DNA of 64,000 nucleotides, from assembly GCF_000375545.1 (NCBI RefSeq), contig NZ_AQXF01000001.1, positions 62,001-126,000 of the forward strand, written 5' to 3'. Below, in pieces: positions 42,666 to 50,623 of the stretch (positions are counted from its first letter, which is position 1; each line of letters starts with the position of its first letter). This stretch comes from Kordiimonas gwangyangensis DSM 19435 = JCM 12864 (lineage in GTDB: Bacteria > Pseudomonadota > Alphaproteobacteria > Sphingomonadales > Kordiimonadaceae). The position numbers were made by a program, and so were the translations under genes. The notes below the pieces were generated by a model. The model was not told the origin of the DNA and made no database searches. It saw nothing but the letters and a program-made list of their open reading frames with translations.

Positions 42666-43217
42666 TCACACGCTTTTTCCAGCGGTCACTTCCGCCACAA
42701 AGCCGGTGAGCAAGCGGTCCAGGAATTTGAGGGTGGTGGCATCGGTGACGCGGCCGTCCTCAACCATGTCCTGTGCGCGGCCCACCACAACTTCCGGCGC
42801 GGTATAGACGCGCGACAGGGTGGCCATGAAAACATTCTTGAGGTGCTGCTGCGCCCGCACGCCGCCAGTGCCTGCCATGGATGCGCTGAGTAGCGCTACA
42901 TGTTTATCCTTCAGGACCGACTTGTAGCCAGGCCGTGAAGCCCAGTCGATCGCATTCTTGAGCACGCCGGGCACGCTATAATTATATTCGGGCGTTGCAA
43001 TCAGCAGCGCATCAGCCGCGGCGATATCCGCCTTGAAGGATTGCACCACACTGGGGCCACCATCCACATCCGCGTCCTCGTTATAAAAGGGCAGTGCGCT
43101 GATATCGGTGAGGGTGATCTCCACCCCCTCAGGCGCGCGCTCCGCCATCGTGCGCAGGATTGCTGTGTTGAAAGAACTGTCCCGGAGGCTTCCGGAGATA
43201 GCCATAATCTTCATCAT
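42666..43217 (-). CDS. NADPH-dependent FMN reductase family protein
   Basis: 183 residues. The flavodoxin-like fold shows the phosphate-binding MAISGSLRDSSFNTAIL, then DISALPFYNEDAD, TPEYNYSVPGVLKNAIDWASRPG and SASMAGTGGVRAQQHLKNVF. This resembles the chromate or quinone reductase (ChrR/YieF) type rather than ArsH. It would reduce quinones or other acceptors with NAD(P)H. It lies 120 bases beyond the end of the NAD salvage genes on the same strand, which may reflect nicotinamide nucleotide demand, but cotranscription is not certain. Confidence 0.88.
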   Translation of the reverse strand: MMKIMAISGSLRDSSFNTAILRTMAERAPEGVEITLTDISALPFYNEDADVDGGPSVVQSFKADIAAADALLIATPEYNYSVPGVLKNAIDWASRPGYKSVLKDKHVALLSASMAGTGGVRAQQHLKNVFMATLSRVYTAPEVVVGRAQDMVEDGRVTDATTLKFLDRLLTGFVAEVTAGKSV

Positions 43218-43337
43218 GTCCTCCTCAAAATTGCATGGCGCGGCCCTATCGCCGCGCCCAAGCCATCACTTTAAGTGACGAATGTGGAGGAAATTGTACG
43301 CGCGATGCCAGTCCACATCAAACGGGCTGGCAATTTT

Positions 43338-44738
43338 TCACGCGGCGGCCACGGCTTCGGCCACCAGCCCGTCTGCGCGGTGGCGAATGGCCTCAAGGCT
43401 GTCGGTCACCAGAATCTGGCCGTCCCGGTAAACGGGGCGCAGCATATTGGGGCCGCGCAGGTCCTCAGCCCGCACGGTTTCAAAGTCAGCGGTCAGCGCC
43501 AGCACACCGCGCTTCGACTGTTTGCCCATGTCGGTCACCGGTTCCTTGAACACGTCACGCCATTCGCCGTCCACCTCGATGGCCGAACATTTCATGGCGA
43601 ACTGCTGCGTGTCCCGCGTGACCTGCTGCAATAGGCCCGAGCCCATGCCGAACACGATATTCTCTGCTGACAGGCCCTTCTCCGCCATGCGGGTCAGGAT
43701 GGTGTCCACCATGGTGGGGGTGATGCCGTCCCCCTGCAGCACACGCACATAATCGGGCAGCACGCGGAAGCCTTTGGTGTTGGTGCTGAAGCCAAAACGG
43801 TCCATCAGGTGTTCGATCACCTCAATCGGTGTATCCACGGGGTCGCCGCTGTCCGGGCGCACCACAAGGCGCGAGCCGGCCTTGGCGTTCTCAAGCACCT
43901 GATCCTTGAGCGAGCCACCAAAGAGGTTATCAACCGCACCAAAGATATCGTAGCTGTCCGCGACAATAGAGATGATGTTCGATCCCTTGAACTGCTTCAG
44001 CATATTGGCGTAGGCCGCCTCTTCCCCGTCGCGGGTCCAGCTGGTCATGGTGCTGTGTTCCGCCGCCGGGACCGAGAAAGCCGCCATCGGTTCACGGTAA
44101 TACTGCTTGGCCGCCAGCAGCGCACCCATGGTGTCAGTACCGCGGAAGTTCACAAGGTGGGCGAGCCCGCCCAGCGCCGCGCTTTCCTCCGACGACACAC
44201 CGCGCGCACCAAAATCATGCAGCATGAACTGCGCGATGGGTTCGGCGTCATGGTCTGACGTCCGTGCGAGGTGCGCCAGCATCACCTGTTTGGCGAAAAA
44301 GCTGTTGGTCGCCACTGTGGTGGGGTACCAGATCGCGCGCAGCAGCGAGGTTTCAATAAAGCTCGTGAGCCAGAAGCAGGCGGGGTCGGTGTTGCGCACC
44401 TGCACAAGCACATTGTGCGTGTCCACCACGCTGCCCTCGGGCACCGCTTCAATTTCAAGCGGCAGGAAACCACCGTGCGCATGCACGATATGCTCCCACC
44501 CCTGCCGGTTGAAGGGTACGCCGTGCTGCTGGCAAATCCAGGCGGCGTTATCCACATCTTCAAGCGTGACAGGGTTTTTCAGCATCTTGTAAAGCCAGGC
44601 CTGCAAACCGAAAAAGAGCGTCTGCTCATGTTTGCCGCCGCGGCTTTCCACATAGCTGTTCACCACCGTGGTGCCCGCAGGATACTGCAGGTAGTGGCTA
44701 TGTTTATAGCTGTCGGTATCGAGAATGATATTGGTCAT
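43338..44738 (-). CDS. nadV: Nicotinamide phosphoribosyltransferase (NAMPT)
   Basis: 466 residues. Recognisable segments include ILDTDSYKHSHYLQYP at the N-terminus, MLHDFGARGVSSEESAALGG, FSVPAAEHSTMTSWTRDGE (with the catalytic His of NAMPT) and VVRPDSGDPVDTPIEV, which binds phosphoribosyl. It converts nicotinamide and PRPP to NMN, the first step of direct salvage. The preceding gene encodes an NMN adenylyltransferase that completes NAD synthesis, so the two form a minimal pathway. The pair also occurs in phages such as KVP40. Confidence 0.92.
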   Translation of the reverse strand: MTNIILDTDSYKHSHYLQYPAGTTVVNSYVESRGGKHEQTLFFGLQAWLYKMLKNPVTLEDVDNAAWICQQHGVPFNRQGWEHIVHAHGGFLPLEIEAVPEGSVVDTHNVLVQVRNTDPACFWLTSFIETSLLRAIWYPTTVATNSFFAKQVMLAHLARTSDHDAEPIAQFMLHDFGARGVSSEESAALGGLAHLVNFRGTDTMGALLAAKQYYREPMAAFSVPAAEHSTMTSWTRDGEEAAYANMLKQFKGSNIISIVADSYDIFGAVDNLFGGSLKDQVLENAKAGSRLVVRPDSGDPVDTPIEVIEHLMDRFGFSTNTKGFRVLPDYVRVLQGDGITPTMVDTILTRMAEKGLSAENIVFGMGSGLLQQVTRDTQQFAMKCSAIEVDGEWRDVFKEPVTDMGKQSKRGVLALTADFETVRAEDLRGPNMLRPVYRDGQILVTDSLEAIRHRADGLVAEAVAAA

Positions 44739-44786
44739 GAGATCCTCCTTGACCCTAGTGCCGGCCGTCTGTCTGCCGGGCTTTCG

Positions 44787-45881
44787 TCATGCCAGCGTAT
44801 CCCGCAGCATGGTCTGGATAATATGGAAATGGTCCTCGAACAGGCGGTCGCTCTCCAGGTCCGCGATCGGGACCCAGCGGGCTTTCTCCGCGTCGTCCGC
44901 GCCCTTGATGCGCGGCAGGCCCTTCTCGTCACCCACCAGTTCAATCAAGAAGGCGGTGGTGATGGTGCGGCCGCGTGAAGAGCGGTAAGGGTCATCAAAC
45001 ACTTCCCGCGCCTTGATGGAGCCATAGAGCACCGGCGCAGGCACCGATATTTTGGTTTCCTCCCGCAGTTCGCGGATGGCGGCGTCGCGCAGTTTCTCGT
45101 GCGGGTCAACAAAGCCGCCCGGCAGTGCCCACAGGCCCTTGCCCGGCGCAGCGCGGCGCTTGACCAGCAGGATATGCCCGCTTTGCACCACCACTGCATC
45201 CACGGTCACGAAGGTGGGAATATAGGGCGTGTTTTTCCACGCCGCGTGATAGTCGTCCGTCACCGCCTGCTCATGCTGGAGTGCGCGGTGCGCGGGCGAG
45301 CCGAAAAATTCCGCGAGCCACGCGGTGGTGCTGTCCGCCGCACCAAGGGCGCGGAAAGTGTCAGCGTCAAAGCTGCCGTCGAGGCGCAGGAAGGTCTGGC
45401 GAATGGTGGTGGCGTCCATCTTGTGGGACTGCTGCACATTCACGCTGCCCCACTGCGGGAACATCTTGAGGTAATAGCTGGTGTGGTCCTTGGCGTGGCC
45501 AATCAGGCCGATGCGGGTTTCACCCGTCACCTGATACTGGCAGGCAATGCCCTGCACGCTCATCTGCACATTTCGTATCCAGCTTTGTTCGGCATACGGC
45601 AGGTCCAGCAGCGGGGTGCAATGGATGCGGCCCTGTTCTTCAGCGGTGAAATCGTCGCGGATCATGCTCGCGCGCTCTTCCCAGCTGAAGGGGTTGCGGA
45701 TCGAACGCGCTTCCCGCGCGGACCCGATAAGCACAATAACGTGACGCGCGCGCTTCAGCGCTTCATCAATCACGGTTCTGTGGCCAATATGAAAGGGTTG
45801 GAAACGCCCGATGAACACGAGGAAATCATACTCGTATTCCGACCGGACTTTGGCACGGAGGCCCAAGGTCTGAGTATTCAT
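44787..45881 (-). CDS. nadM: Bifunctional NMN adenylyltransferase / Nudix hydrolase
   Basis: 364 residues from the ATG at 45881 with AAGGAG upstream. The N-terminal NadM domain (about 15-190) has FIGRFQPFHIGH and SAREARSIRNPFSWEER. The C-terminal Nudix domain (about 205-350) has GGFVDPHEKLRDAAIRELREETKI, a Nudix box with the usual final Gly replaced by Lys. Known bifunctional members join NMN to ATP and hydrolyse ADP-ribose. It lies 48 bases upstream of nadV and is likely the first gene of the operon. Confidence 0.9.
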   Translation of the reverse strand: MNTQTLGLRAKVRSEYEYDFLVFIGRFQPFHIGHRTVIDEALKRARHVIVLIGSAREARSIRNPFSWEERASMIRDDFTAEEQGRIHCTPLLDLPYAEQSWIRNVQMSVQGIACQYQVTGETRIGLIGHAKDHTSYYLKMFPQWGSVNVQQSHKMDATTIRQTFLRLDGSFDADTFRALGAADSTTAWLAEFFGSPAHRALQHEQAVTDDYHAAWKNTPYIPTFVTVDAVVVQSGHILLVKRRAAPGKGLWALPGGFVDPHEKLRDAAIRELREETKISVPAPVLYGSIKAREVFDDPYRSSRGRTITTAFLIELVGDEKGLPRIKGADDAEKARWVPIADLESDRLFEDHFHIIQTMLRDTLA

Positions 45882-45939
45882 TGCCGCAAACTCCTTGCTG
45901 GCGATTGTGTGCAAGCGGTCTGTCCGCTCACATAGATAG

Positions 45940-45952
45940 TGTTACAGTAACA
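45940..45952. promoter_or_regulatory. Palindrome in the NAD salvage promoter region
   Basis: TGTTAC-A-GTAACA is a perfect 6-1-6 dyad, about 60 bases before the nadM start in AT-rich DNA. It is a candidate operator for an NAD-responsive repressor (NrtR-, NadQ- or NiaR-like), but none of these genes is in the window and the sequence match to their known sites was not tested. Confidence 0.45.
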
Positions 45953-45990
45953 ATTTCATAAAATCAAGCTTTTTGTTAAAATCGCTTGAC

Positions 45991-46008
45991 CCCGGACCAT
46001 GGTCCGGG
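45991..46008. repeat. 18-bp perfect palindrome, REP-like unit 1
   Basis: CCCGGACCATGGTCCGGG is a perfect palindrome upstream of the DUF3703 gene. A degenerate relative, CCCGGACCCTGATCCGG, lies at 47731-47747. Such CCCGGA-N-TCCGGG units are reminiscent of the palindromic intergenic repeats scattered through alphaproteobacterial genomes. Confidence 0.6.
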
Positions 46009-46060
46009 CTGCACACTCATGCCACCATACATCCCACCGCCACAAACCGGGAGGCTTTTG

Positions 46061-46405
46061 ATGAACAAACTGGCCGCCGCCTTCGAACACGAGATGGCAA
46101 GCGCCCGCGCGCTGTACCTGCACGGCGCATATGATAGCGCCTTCTATCATCTTGAGCGTGCCCACATCCTTGGCCAGAAGCACCTGATCCGCCACTGGCG
46201 GTCGCACTGGTGGATGCTGAAAGTCGGCCTGCGCCGCCATGACGGGCGCGAAATACGCGGGCAGTTGCTGCGGCTCGTGGCCACCCTGCCGGGCTATGTG
46301 TTCGGCTGGGTGCCGGTGGGCAATACCGGCGGCGCCAATGTGTCGGCCATCAAGCCCATGCCCATTCCCGCTGACCTGCAGGCAATTTTGGACACGGGCA
46401 AATAA
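46061..46405 (+). CDS. DUF3703 family protein
   Basis: 114 residues from the ATG at 46061 with GGGAGG nine bases upstream. The whole length matches the family pattern: YHLERAHILGQKHLIRHWRSHWWMLKVGLRRHDGREIRGQLLRLVATLPGYVFGWVPVGNTGGANVSAIKPMPIPADL. It is soluble and His/Arg-rich. The function is unknown, although homologues often sit in metal-resistance regions. It stands alone here, with a possible structured RNA after it. Confidence 0.85.
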   Translation: MNKLAAAFEHEMASARALYLHGAYDSAFYHLERAHILGQKHLIRHWRSHWWMLKVGLRRHDGREIRGQLLRLVATLPGYVFGWVPVGNTGGANVSAIKPMPIPADLQAILDTGK

Positions 46406-46419
46406 ACTTCTAAAAAAGT

Positions 46420-46525
46420 AGCAAATTGCCCTATTGCTGCCCTATTTCAGCATCAGTCAAGCCCTTGAAGCGGCTTGATAAAAAACAAAACCGCCTGAAA
46501 ATAACGACTGACAGCAATAGGGGAT
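46420..46525. ncRNA. Candidate structured RNA or long inverted-repeat region
   Basis: CCCTATTGCTG (46429-46439) is perfectly complementary to CAGCAATAGGG (46512-46522). Inside, TCAGTC pairs with GACTGA, continuing the stem with a 13-base bulge on the 5' side, and TCAAGCC with GGCTTGA forms a separate inner hairpin. The region lies between the DUF3703 and GlxA-type genes. It could be a small RNA, a leader of the regulator, or a compound terminator. Confidence 0.4.
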
Positions 46526-46624
46526 ATCCGACTTTCCGGTGTCTCATGTCCCGAACACTCTGCCTCGCATTTTGGCTTTGGCAGAAATTGAGGGGTATTT
46601 GACCTTACCGAATTTGTCGGGCGC

Positions 46625-47662
46625 ATGTATTTTCCGAATATGACGAACGAACACGATATCTGCCAAACACCGCGCCGGGTTGCGATGATCGCCTATGAGG
46701 ATGCTCATATCCTTGATGTGGTCGGCCCCTTGGAGGTGTTGTCGGGCACCAAGCTTTTCCTGCCGCAAGGCGCCGCTCCCTATGAGATCAGCATCATAGC
46801 GGACAGGGCTGGCCCCGTGCACACATCAGGCGGGTTTTCCCTGAATGCCGACCATAGCTTCAGGGACGCCATGGCCTTCGCGGATGACGTGGACACCCTG
46901 ATGATTGCAGGCGGCCACGGCACTTTGGACGCGATGAAAAACGAAGCACTGATGGCCTTTGCAGCCGCAGCCGCCAAAGGTGCGCGGCGCATCATCTCCA
47001 TCTGCACGGGTGCGATGGTCCTGGCGGAGCTTGGCCTCCTTGACGGTCGCCGCGCCACCACGCACTGGTGGTGGTGCCCGGTGATGGCGCAGAAATACCC
47101 CAAGGTGCAAGTGGACGCCGACGCGATTTATGTGCGCGATGGCCGCATCTGGACCTCCGCTGGTGTAACGACGGGCATGGACCTCGCCCTCGCGCTGGTG
47201 GATGCGGACTGGGGCCATGACGTGGCGCTGCAGGTGGCGCGCTATAACGTGATGTATATGGTGCGCCCGGGCGGGCAATCGCAGTTCAGTGCGCACCTTG
47301 TGGCAAGCAAGGCGGAGGACGCCTCCATCGCCAAGGTGCTAGACTATATTCTGAATAACCTCAGGGAACCGCTTTCGGTGACCCAGCTTGCGGCTTGGGC
47401 CTGCATGTCGGAGCGCTCATTCGCACGCAAATTCGCGGACGAGACAGACATGACACCGGCACAATATGTGGAAGCCGCCCGCTTCCAGGCAGCCCGCGTG
47501 GCGCTTGAACAGACAAGCGCACCAGTGGAACAGATTGCGCGCACTGTGGGGTTCATGAACCCCGAGCGCATGCGCCGGGTGTTTATCAAGCACCTCGGCA
47601 TTTCAGCCTCCGACTACCGGGCAAGGTTCAGCCTTGGCCTTGTAGACGGCAATAATAACTAG
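46625..47662 (+). CDS. GlxA-type AraC family transcriptional regulator (DJ-1/PfpI plus AraC HTH)
   Basis: 345 residues. The first about 200 are a DJ-1/PfpI-like domain (VAMIAYEDAHILDVVGPLEVLSG, LMIAGGHGTLDAM, IISICTGAMVLAELGLLDGRRATTHWWW). The last about 100 contain two AraC HTH helices (LSVTQLAAWACMSERSFARKFADETDMTPAQYVEAARFQAARVAL, VEQIARTVGFMNPERMRRVFIKHLGISASDYRARF). Family members such as GbdR and ArgR of Pseudomonas respond to amino-acid-like metabolites. The ATG at 46640 is an alternative start. The target is unknown; the GDSL autotransporter lies 113 bases downstream. Confidence 0.88.
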   Translation: MYFPNMTNEHDICQTPRRVAMIAYEDAHILDVVGPLEVLSGTKLFLPQGAAPYEISIIADRAGPVHTSGGFSLNADHSFRDAMAFADDVDTLMIAGGHGTLDAMKNEALMAFAAAAAKGARRIISICTGAMVLAELGLLDGRRATTHWWWCPVMAQKYPKVQVDADAIYVRDGRIWTSAGVTTGMDLALALVDADWGHDVALQVARYNVMYMVRPGGQSQFSAHLVASKAEDASIAKVLDYILNNLREPLSVTQLAAWACMSERSFARKFADETDMTPAQYVEAARFQAARVALEQTSAPVEQIARTVGFMNPERMRRVFIKHLGISASDYRARFSLGLVDGNNN

Positions 47663-47730
47663 CGAGAGACACAAACAAACACGACAGCAACCGGCGCATA
47701 AGCGCCAAAAAGGTGAAAACACCACGGCAT

Positions 47731-47750
47731 CCCGGACCCTGATCCGGCCC
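47731..47750. repeat. REP-like unit 2, degenerate
   Basis: CCCGGACCCTGATCCGGCCC keeps the outer arms (CCGGA...TCCGG) of the palindrome at 45991 with a different centre. It lies between the AraC-type regulator and the autotransporter gene. Confidence 0.45.
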
Positions 47751-47775
47751 GAGACATGACAAAAAGGAAACGGTT

Positions 47776-49698
47776 ATGGAACGCAGGCACTTTCTGCGAA
47801 CGGCTTCGCTCGTTCAAAAAACGGTCAAACAAACCCTTGTGGCAACATGCAGCCTGATGGCGCTGACGACCGCGGCAGCAAACGCTGACGCCGGTGACGG
47901 CAACTGGTATTTCTTTGGCGACAGCAATGTGGGCCAAGGCAACTTCAGCGCCATCGTTGGCTCACGCGGTGAAGACTTTTACCCGAACTCCTCCAATAAC
48001 GGGTTTGAGCGGGATTCGAACGGCCTTATCTGGGCGGAACTGATGGGCCGCGACGTGGACATCATCCTCGACCCTGACCTCGATAGCGGCAACATCAATT
48101 TCGGCATCTCCGGCGCGCACATGACCCGTGGCGGTGACCTTGTACCCTTTGGTGTCGAGACCGGCGTGCTGGTACAAACCGAAACCTTCCGTGACCTCGT
48201 CGCGCAAGACGCGCTCTCGGTCGGTAGCGAGGATGTTGCCTTCATGATCGCAGGCGCCAATGATTTCTTCGACCGGCTGGATGCAGGCGAGGACGCAGGC
48301 ACCATCATCGCCGATGTGGCGGACGCTGCCGCCACCAACATCGCCAACCTGCGTGATGCGGGCATCAAAACGGTGATCATCTCCGAAGTGCAGCCGCTTC
48401 AGTATGCGACCTATTTCCGTGGTGATGACGAGACCAAAGCCGAACTGGCGGAGATGGTAAACGCCGCCAACGAGGCCATGTTCGCGGCGATTGACGCTTT
48501 AGGCGTGCGCGATGACGTGAATGTGGTCACGCTCAAATATGAAAACCTCAAGCAGTATCTGACCGCGAATGCCGCTGAGCTTGGCTTCGATGAGGTGGAC
48601 GTTCCCTGCTATGACGGCGAAGCTGGCACCCTGTGCGCGGACGACCTTGAAGGCCAGAACCGCTACCTCTACCTTGATGACCTGCACATGACCGAGAAGG
48701 GCCATGCCCTCGTCGCCCGCTGGTGGCGCGCCACCCTTGACGGCGCGAATGGCAACGCCTCCCGCCAGACCGCCCGCATGCCGGACGTCATCCAGTATAG
48801 CCATGAAGCTGTGCTTAACCGCCTCGGCAACGGCCAGCGCCGCATGTCCGGTGACCGTGACGGCCTGTTCGCTGACGTGATTTACGAGACCCCGGACCTG
48901 ATGGGCATGGGCCGCGACGCGGACATTGACCTCACGCTCAAAGGCGGCGTGATCGGCGCGGAAAGCGGGCTTGGCGATCACTGGCATGTGGGTGGTGCGC
49001 TCAGCTTCACCAAGGCGGACGCGGATGTGCTCACGGGTGGTGAGTTCAAAACCAAAACCAAAGCGCTGCACGCGTGGGCAGGGTACCAGATCGCCCCGCT
49101 ATCGCTCGGCGTTATCGGTACATACGGCGAAACAGATGTGGAAGACATCACCCGCGTGACCGGCGTGCCGCTTTACACCACCGCGCAAAACGATACCTCG
49201 GGCGAGTTCTGGGATATCGGGGCGTCCGTTGCCACGAACTTCCATATCGGCAAATTCAGCGTGAAGGCGGAAGGTGCATACCACTACGGCAAGGTGGAGC
49301 TTGAGGGTTACACGGAGACCGGCGCAACCGGCCTCGCACTCACCTACGCGGACCAGACGAAGAAAAGCCAGTGGCTTGACTTCAAGGCAGACGTGCGCGG
49401 CCCTGAAATTCGCCTCGGCCACAAGAAGGACATGAGCCTCACCCCGCTTGTAGGCGCACACCTGCGCCGCGCCCTTGGCGACAGCGGCCATGACGTAACG
49501 TCCCAGCTCACGGGTAACACCGCAAACCCGGTGACCATCAGCACCGCAGGCTTCGCCCGCGACCGGCTGAGCGCCATCGCAGGCCTTGAATTCAAGGTCG
49601 CGGAAAGCTGGGCCATCACGGGTCGCTACAGCCGCACCTGGGCGGATGACATCAACAAAGGTGACGCGTTCAACGTCTCGCTCCGTGTCGCTTTCTAG
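47776..49698 (+). CDS. GDSL esterase autotransporter
   Basis: 640 residues. The N-terminus includes basic residues and a hydrophobic stretch (about 20-37). The GDSL passenger (about 40-320) has block I FFGDSNVGQG with the nucleophile Ser, block III GANDF and block V DDLHMTEKGHAL with the Asp-His pair. The last about 300 residues are an autotransporter beta-barrel ending LRVAF. It is a surface-displayed esterase or lipase similar to EstA. AAAAGGAAA precedes the start. A GC hairpin at 49713-49770 follows. Confidence 0.9.
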   Translation: MERRHFLRTASLVQKTVKQTLVATCSLMALTTAAANADAGDGNWYFFGDSNVGQGNFSAIVGSRGEDFYPNSSNNGFERDSNGLIWAELMGRDVDIILDPDLDSGNINFGISGAHMTRGGDLVPFGVETGVLVQTETFRDLVAQDALSVGSEDVAFMIAGANDFFDRLDAGEDAGTIIADVADAAATNIANLRDAGIKTVIISEVQPLQYATYFRGDDETKAELAEMVNAANEAMFAAIDALGVRDDVNVVTLKYENLKQYLTANAAELGFDEVDVPCYDGEAGTLCADDLEGQNRYLYLDDLHMTEKGHALVARWWRATLDGANGNASRQTARMPDVIQYSHEAVLNRLGNGQRRMSGDRDGLFADVIYETPDLMGMGRDADIDLTLKGGVIGAESGLGDHWHVGGALSFTKADADVLTGGEFKTKTKALHAWAGYQIAPLSLGVIGTYGETDVEDITRVTGVPLYTTAQNDTSGEFWDIGASVATNFHIGKFSVKAEGAYHYGKVELEGYTETGATGLALTYADQTKKSQWLDFKADVRGPEIRLGHKKDMSLTPLVGAHLRRALGDSGHDVTSQLTGNTANPVTISTAGFARDRLSAIAGLEFKVAESWAITGRYSRTWADDINKGDAFNVSLRVAF

Positions 49699-49712
49699 GT
49701 AAGCGACACACC

Positions 49713-49770
49713 ACGGCAAAGGCGGTCGGCTCCCTCTTCCCTCCCCCTGAAGAAAGGCCGCCTTTGCCGT
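49713..49770. terminator. Long-loop hairpin after the autotransporter gene
   Basis: ACGGCAAAGGCGG and CCGCCTTTGCCGT are perfectly complementary over 13 bases with a 32-base pyrimidine-rich loop. Likely terminates the autotransporter message. The T-run is weak. Confidence 0.5.
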
Positions 49771-49880
49771 CCCTGCCAAATGGTAAAATTCCTCCTGTTA
49801 CAGCGATGGTAAAACGCCCGAATTTGCGTTAGAAAACCTGCAACTGGCGCTCAAGTCGCCGATGCCAAGGGAGTTTTATC

Positions 49881-50555
49881 ATGAAAAACATCGTTATTAC
49901 CGGGGCCGCCGGCGCGCTCGGGACCGCGGTTGTTGCCGCGCTCAATACCCCTAAAAACACCGTTGTGGCACTGGATGCCGCGGCCAAACGGCCCGCGCAC
50001 CTGCCAGAAGATGTGCACTACCTTGGCGGTTTTGACCTCACGAACCCGGACACTGCGAAGGACGCAGCCAAAGCCGTGAAAGACATTTTCCGGCATGTGG
50101 ATGTGCTCATCAACATCGCGGGTACTTTCGCGTGGGAAGAAGTGGCCACCGGTTCGCCCGACACATGGCAGCGCATGTTCAGCATAAACGTGATGACGGC
50201 CTTCAACACCACGCAGGCGCTGCTGCCCGCTTTCACTGACGGCGGCTCCATCGTTTATATCGGTGCGGCGGCTGCACAGCCCGCAGGCCACGGCATGGGC
50301 GCTTATGCGGCATCCAAATCCAGCGTGCGCGCGCTGATGGAAAGCGTGGCGGATGAGCTCAAGAGCAAAAAAATCCGCGCGAACGCTGTGCTGCCGCGCA
50401 TCATCGACACGCCCGCCAACCGCAAGGACATGCCGGACGCAGACTATAGCGAATGGACGAGCGCGGACGCGATCGCCGACACCATCGCCTTCCTCGCATC
50501 CGACCGCAGCCGCGCCATCAACGGCGCCAGCGTGCCAGTGACAAACGGCGCCTAA
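49881..50555 (+). CDS. Short-chain dehydrogenase/reductase, dihydropteridine-reductase-like
   Basis: 224 residues. The cofactor motif is TGAAGALG near the start, with a first-strand Asp (VALDAAAKRP), suggesting NAD(H). Catalytic Y142-x3-K146 is in AYAASKSSV. The residue where most family members have the catalytic Ser, 13 before the Tyr, is Ala (YIGAAAAQP), as in dihydropteridine reductase. This small size and lack of Ser point to a quinonoid dihydropteridine or similar reductase rather than an alcohol dehydrogenase. It has its own promoter region of about 180 bases after the autotransporter. Confidence 0.82.
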   Translation: MKNIVITGAAGALGTAVVAALNTPKNTVVALDAAAKRPAHLPEDVHYLGGFDLTNPDTAKDAAKAVKDIFRHVDVLINIAGTFAWEEVATGSPDTWQRMFSINVMTAFNTTQALLPAFTDGGSIVYIGAAAAQPAGHGMGAYAASKSSVRALMESVADELKSKKIRANAVLPRIIDTPANRKDMPDADYSEWTSADAIADTIAFLASDRSRAINGASVPVTNGA

Positions 50556-50623
50556 GCCGGTTAGTATATAGGCTGGGGCCATGGGCCCCGGCCATGACAT
50601 CCATAAACCGAAGGGGGCGGTAG

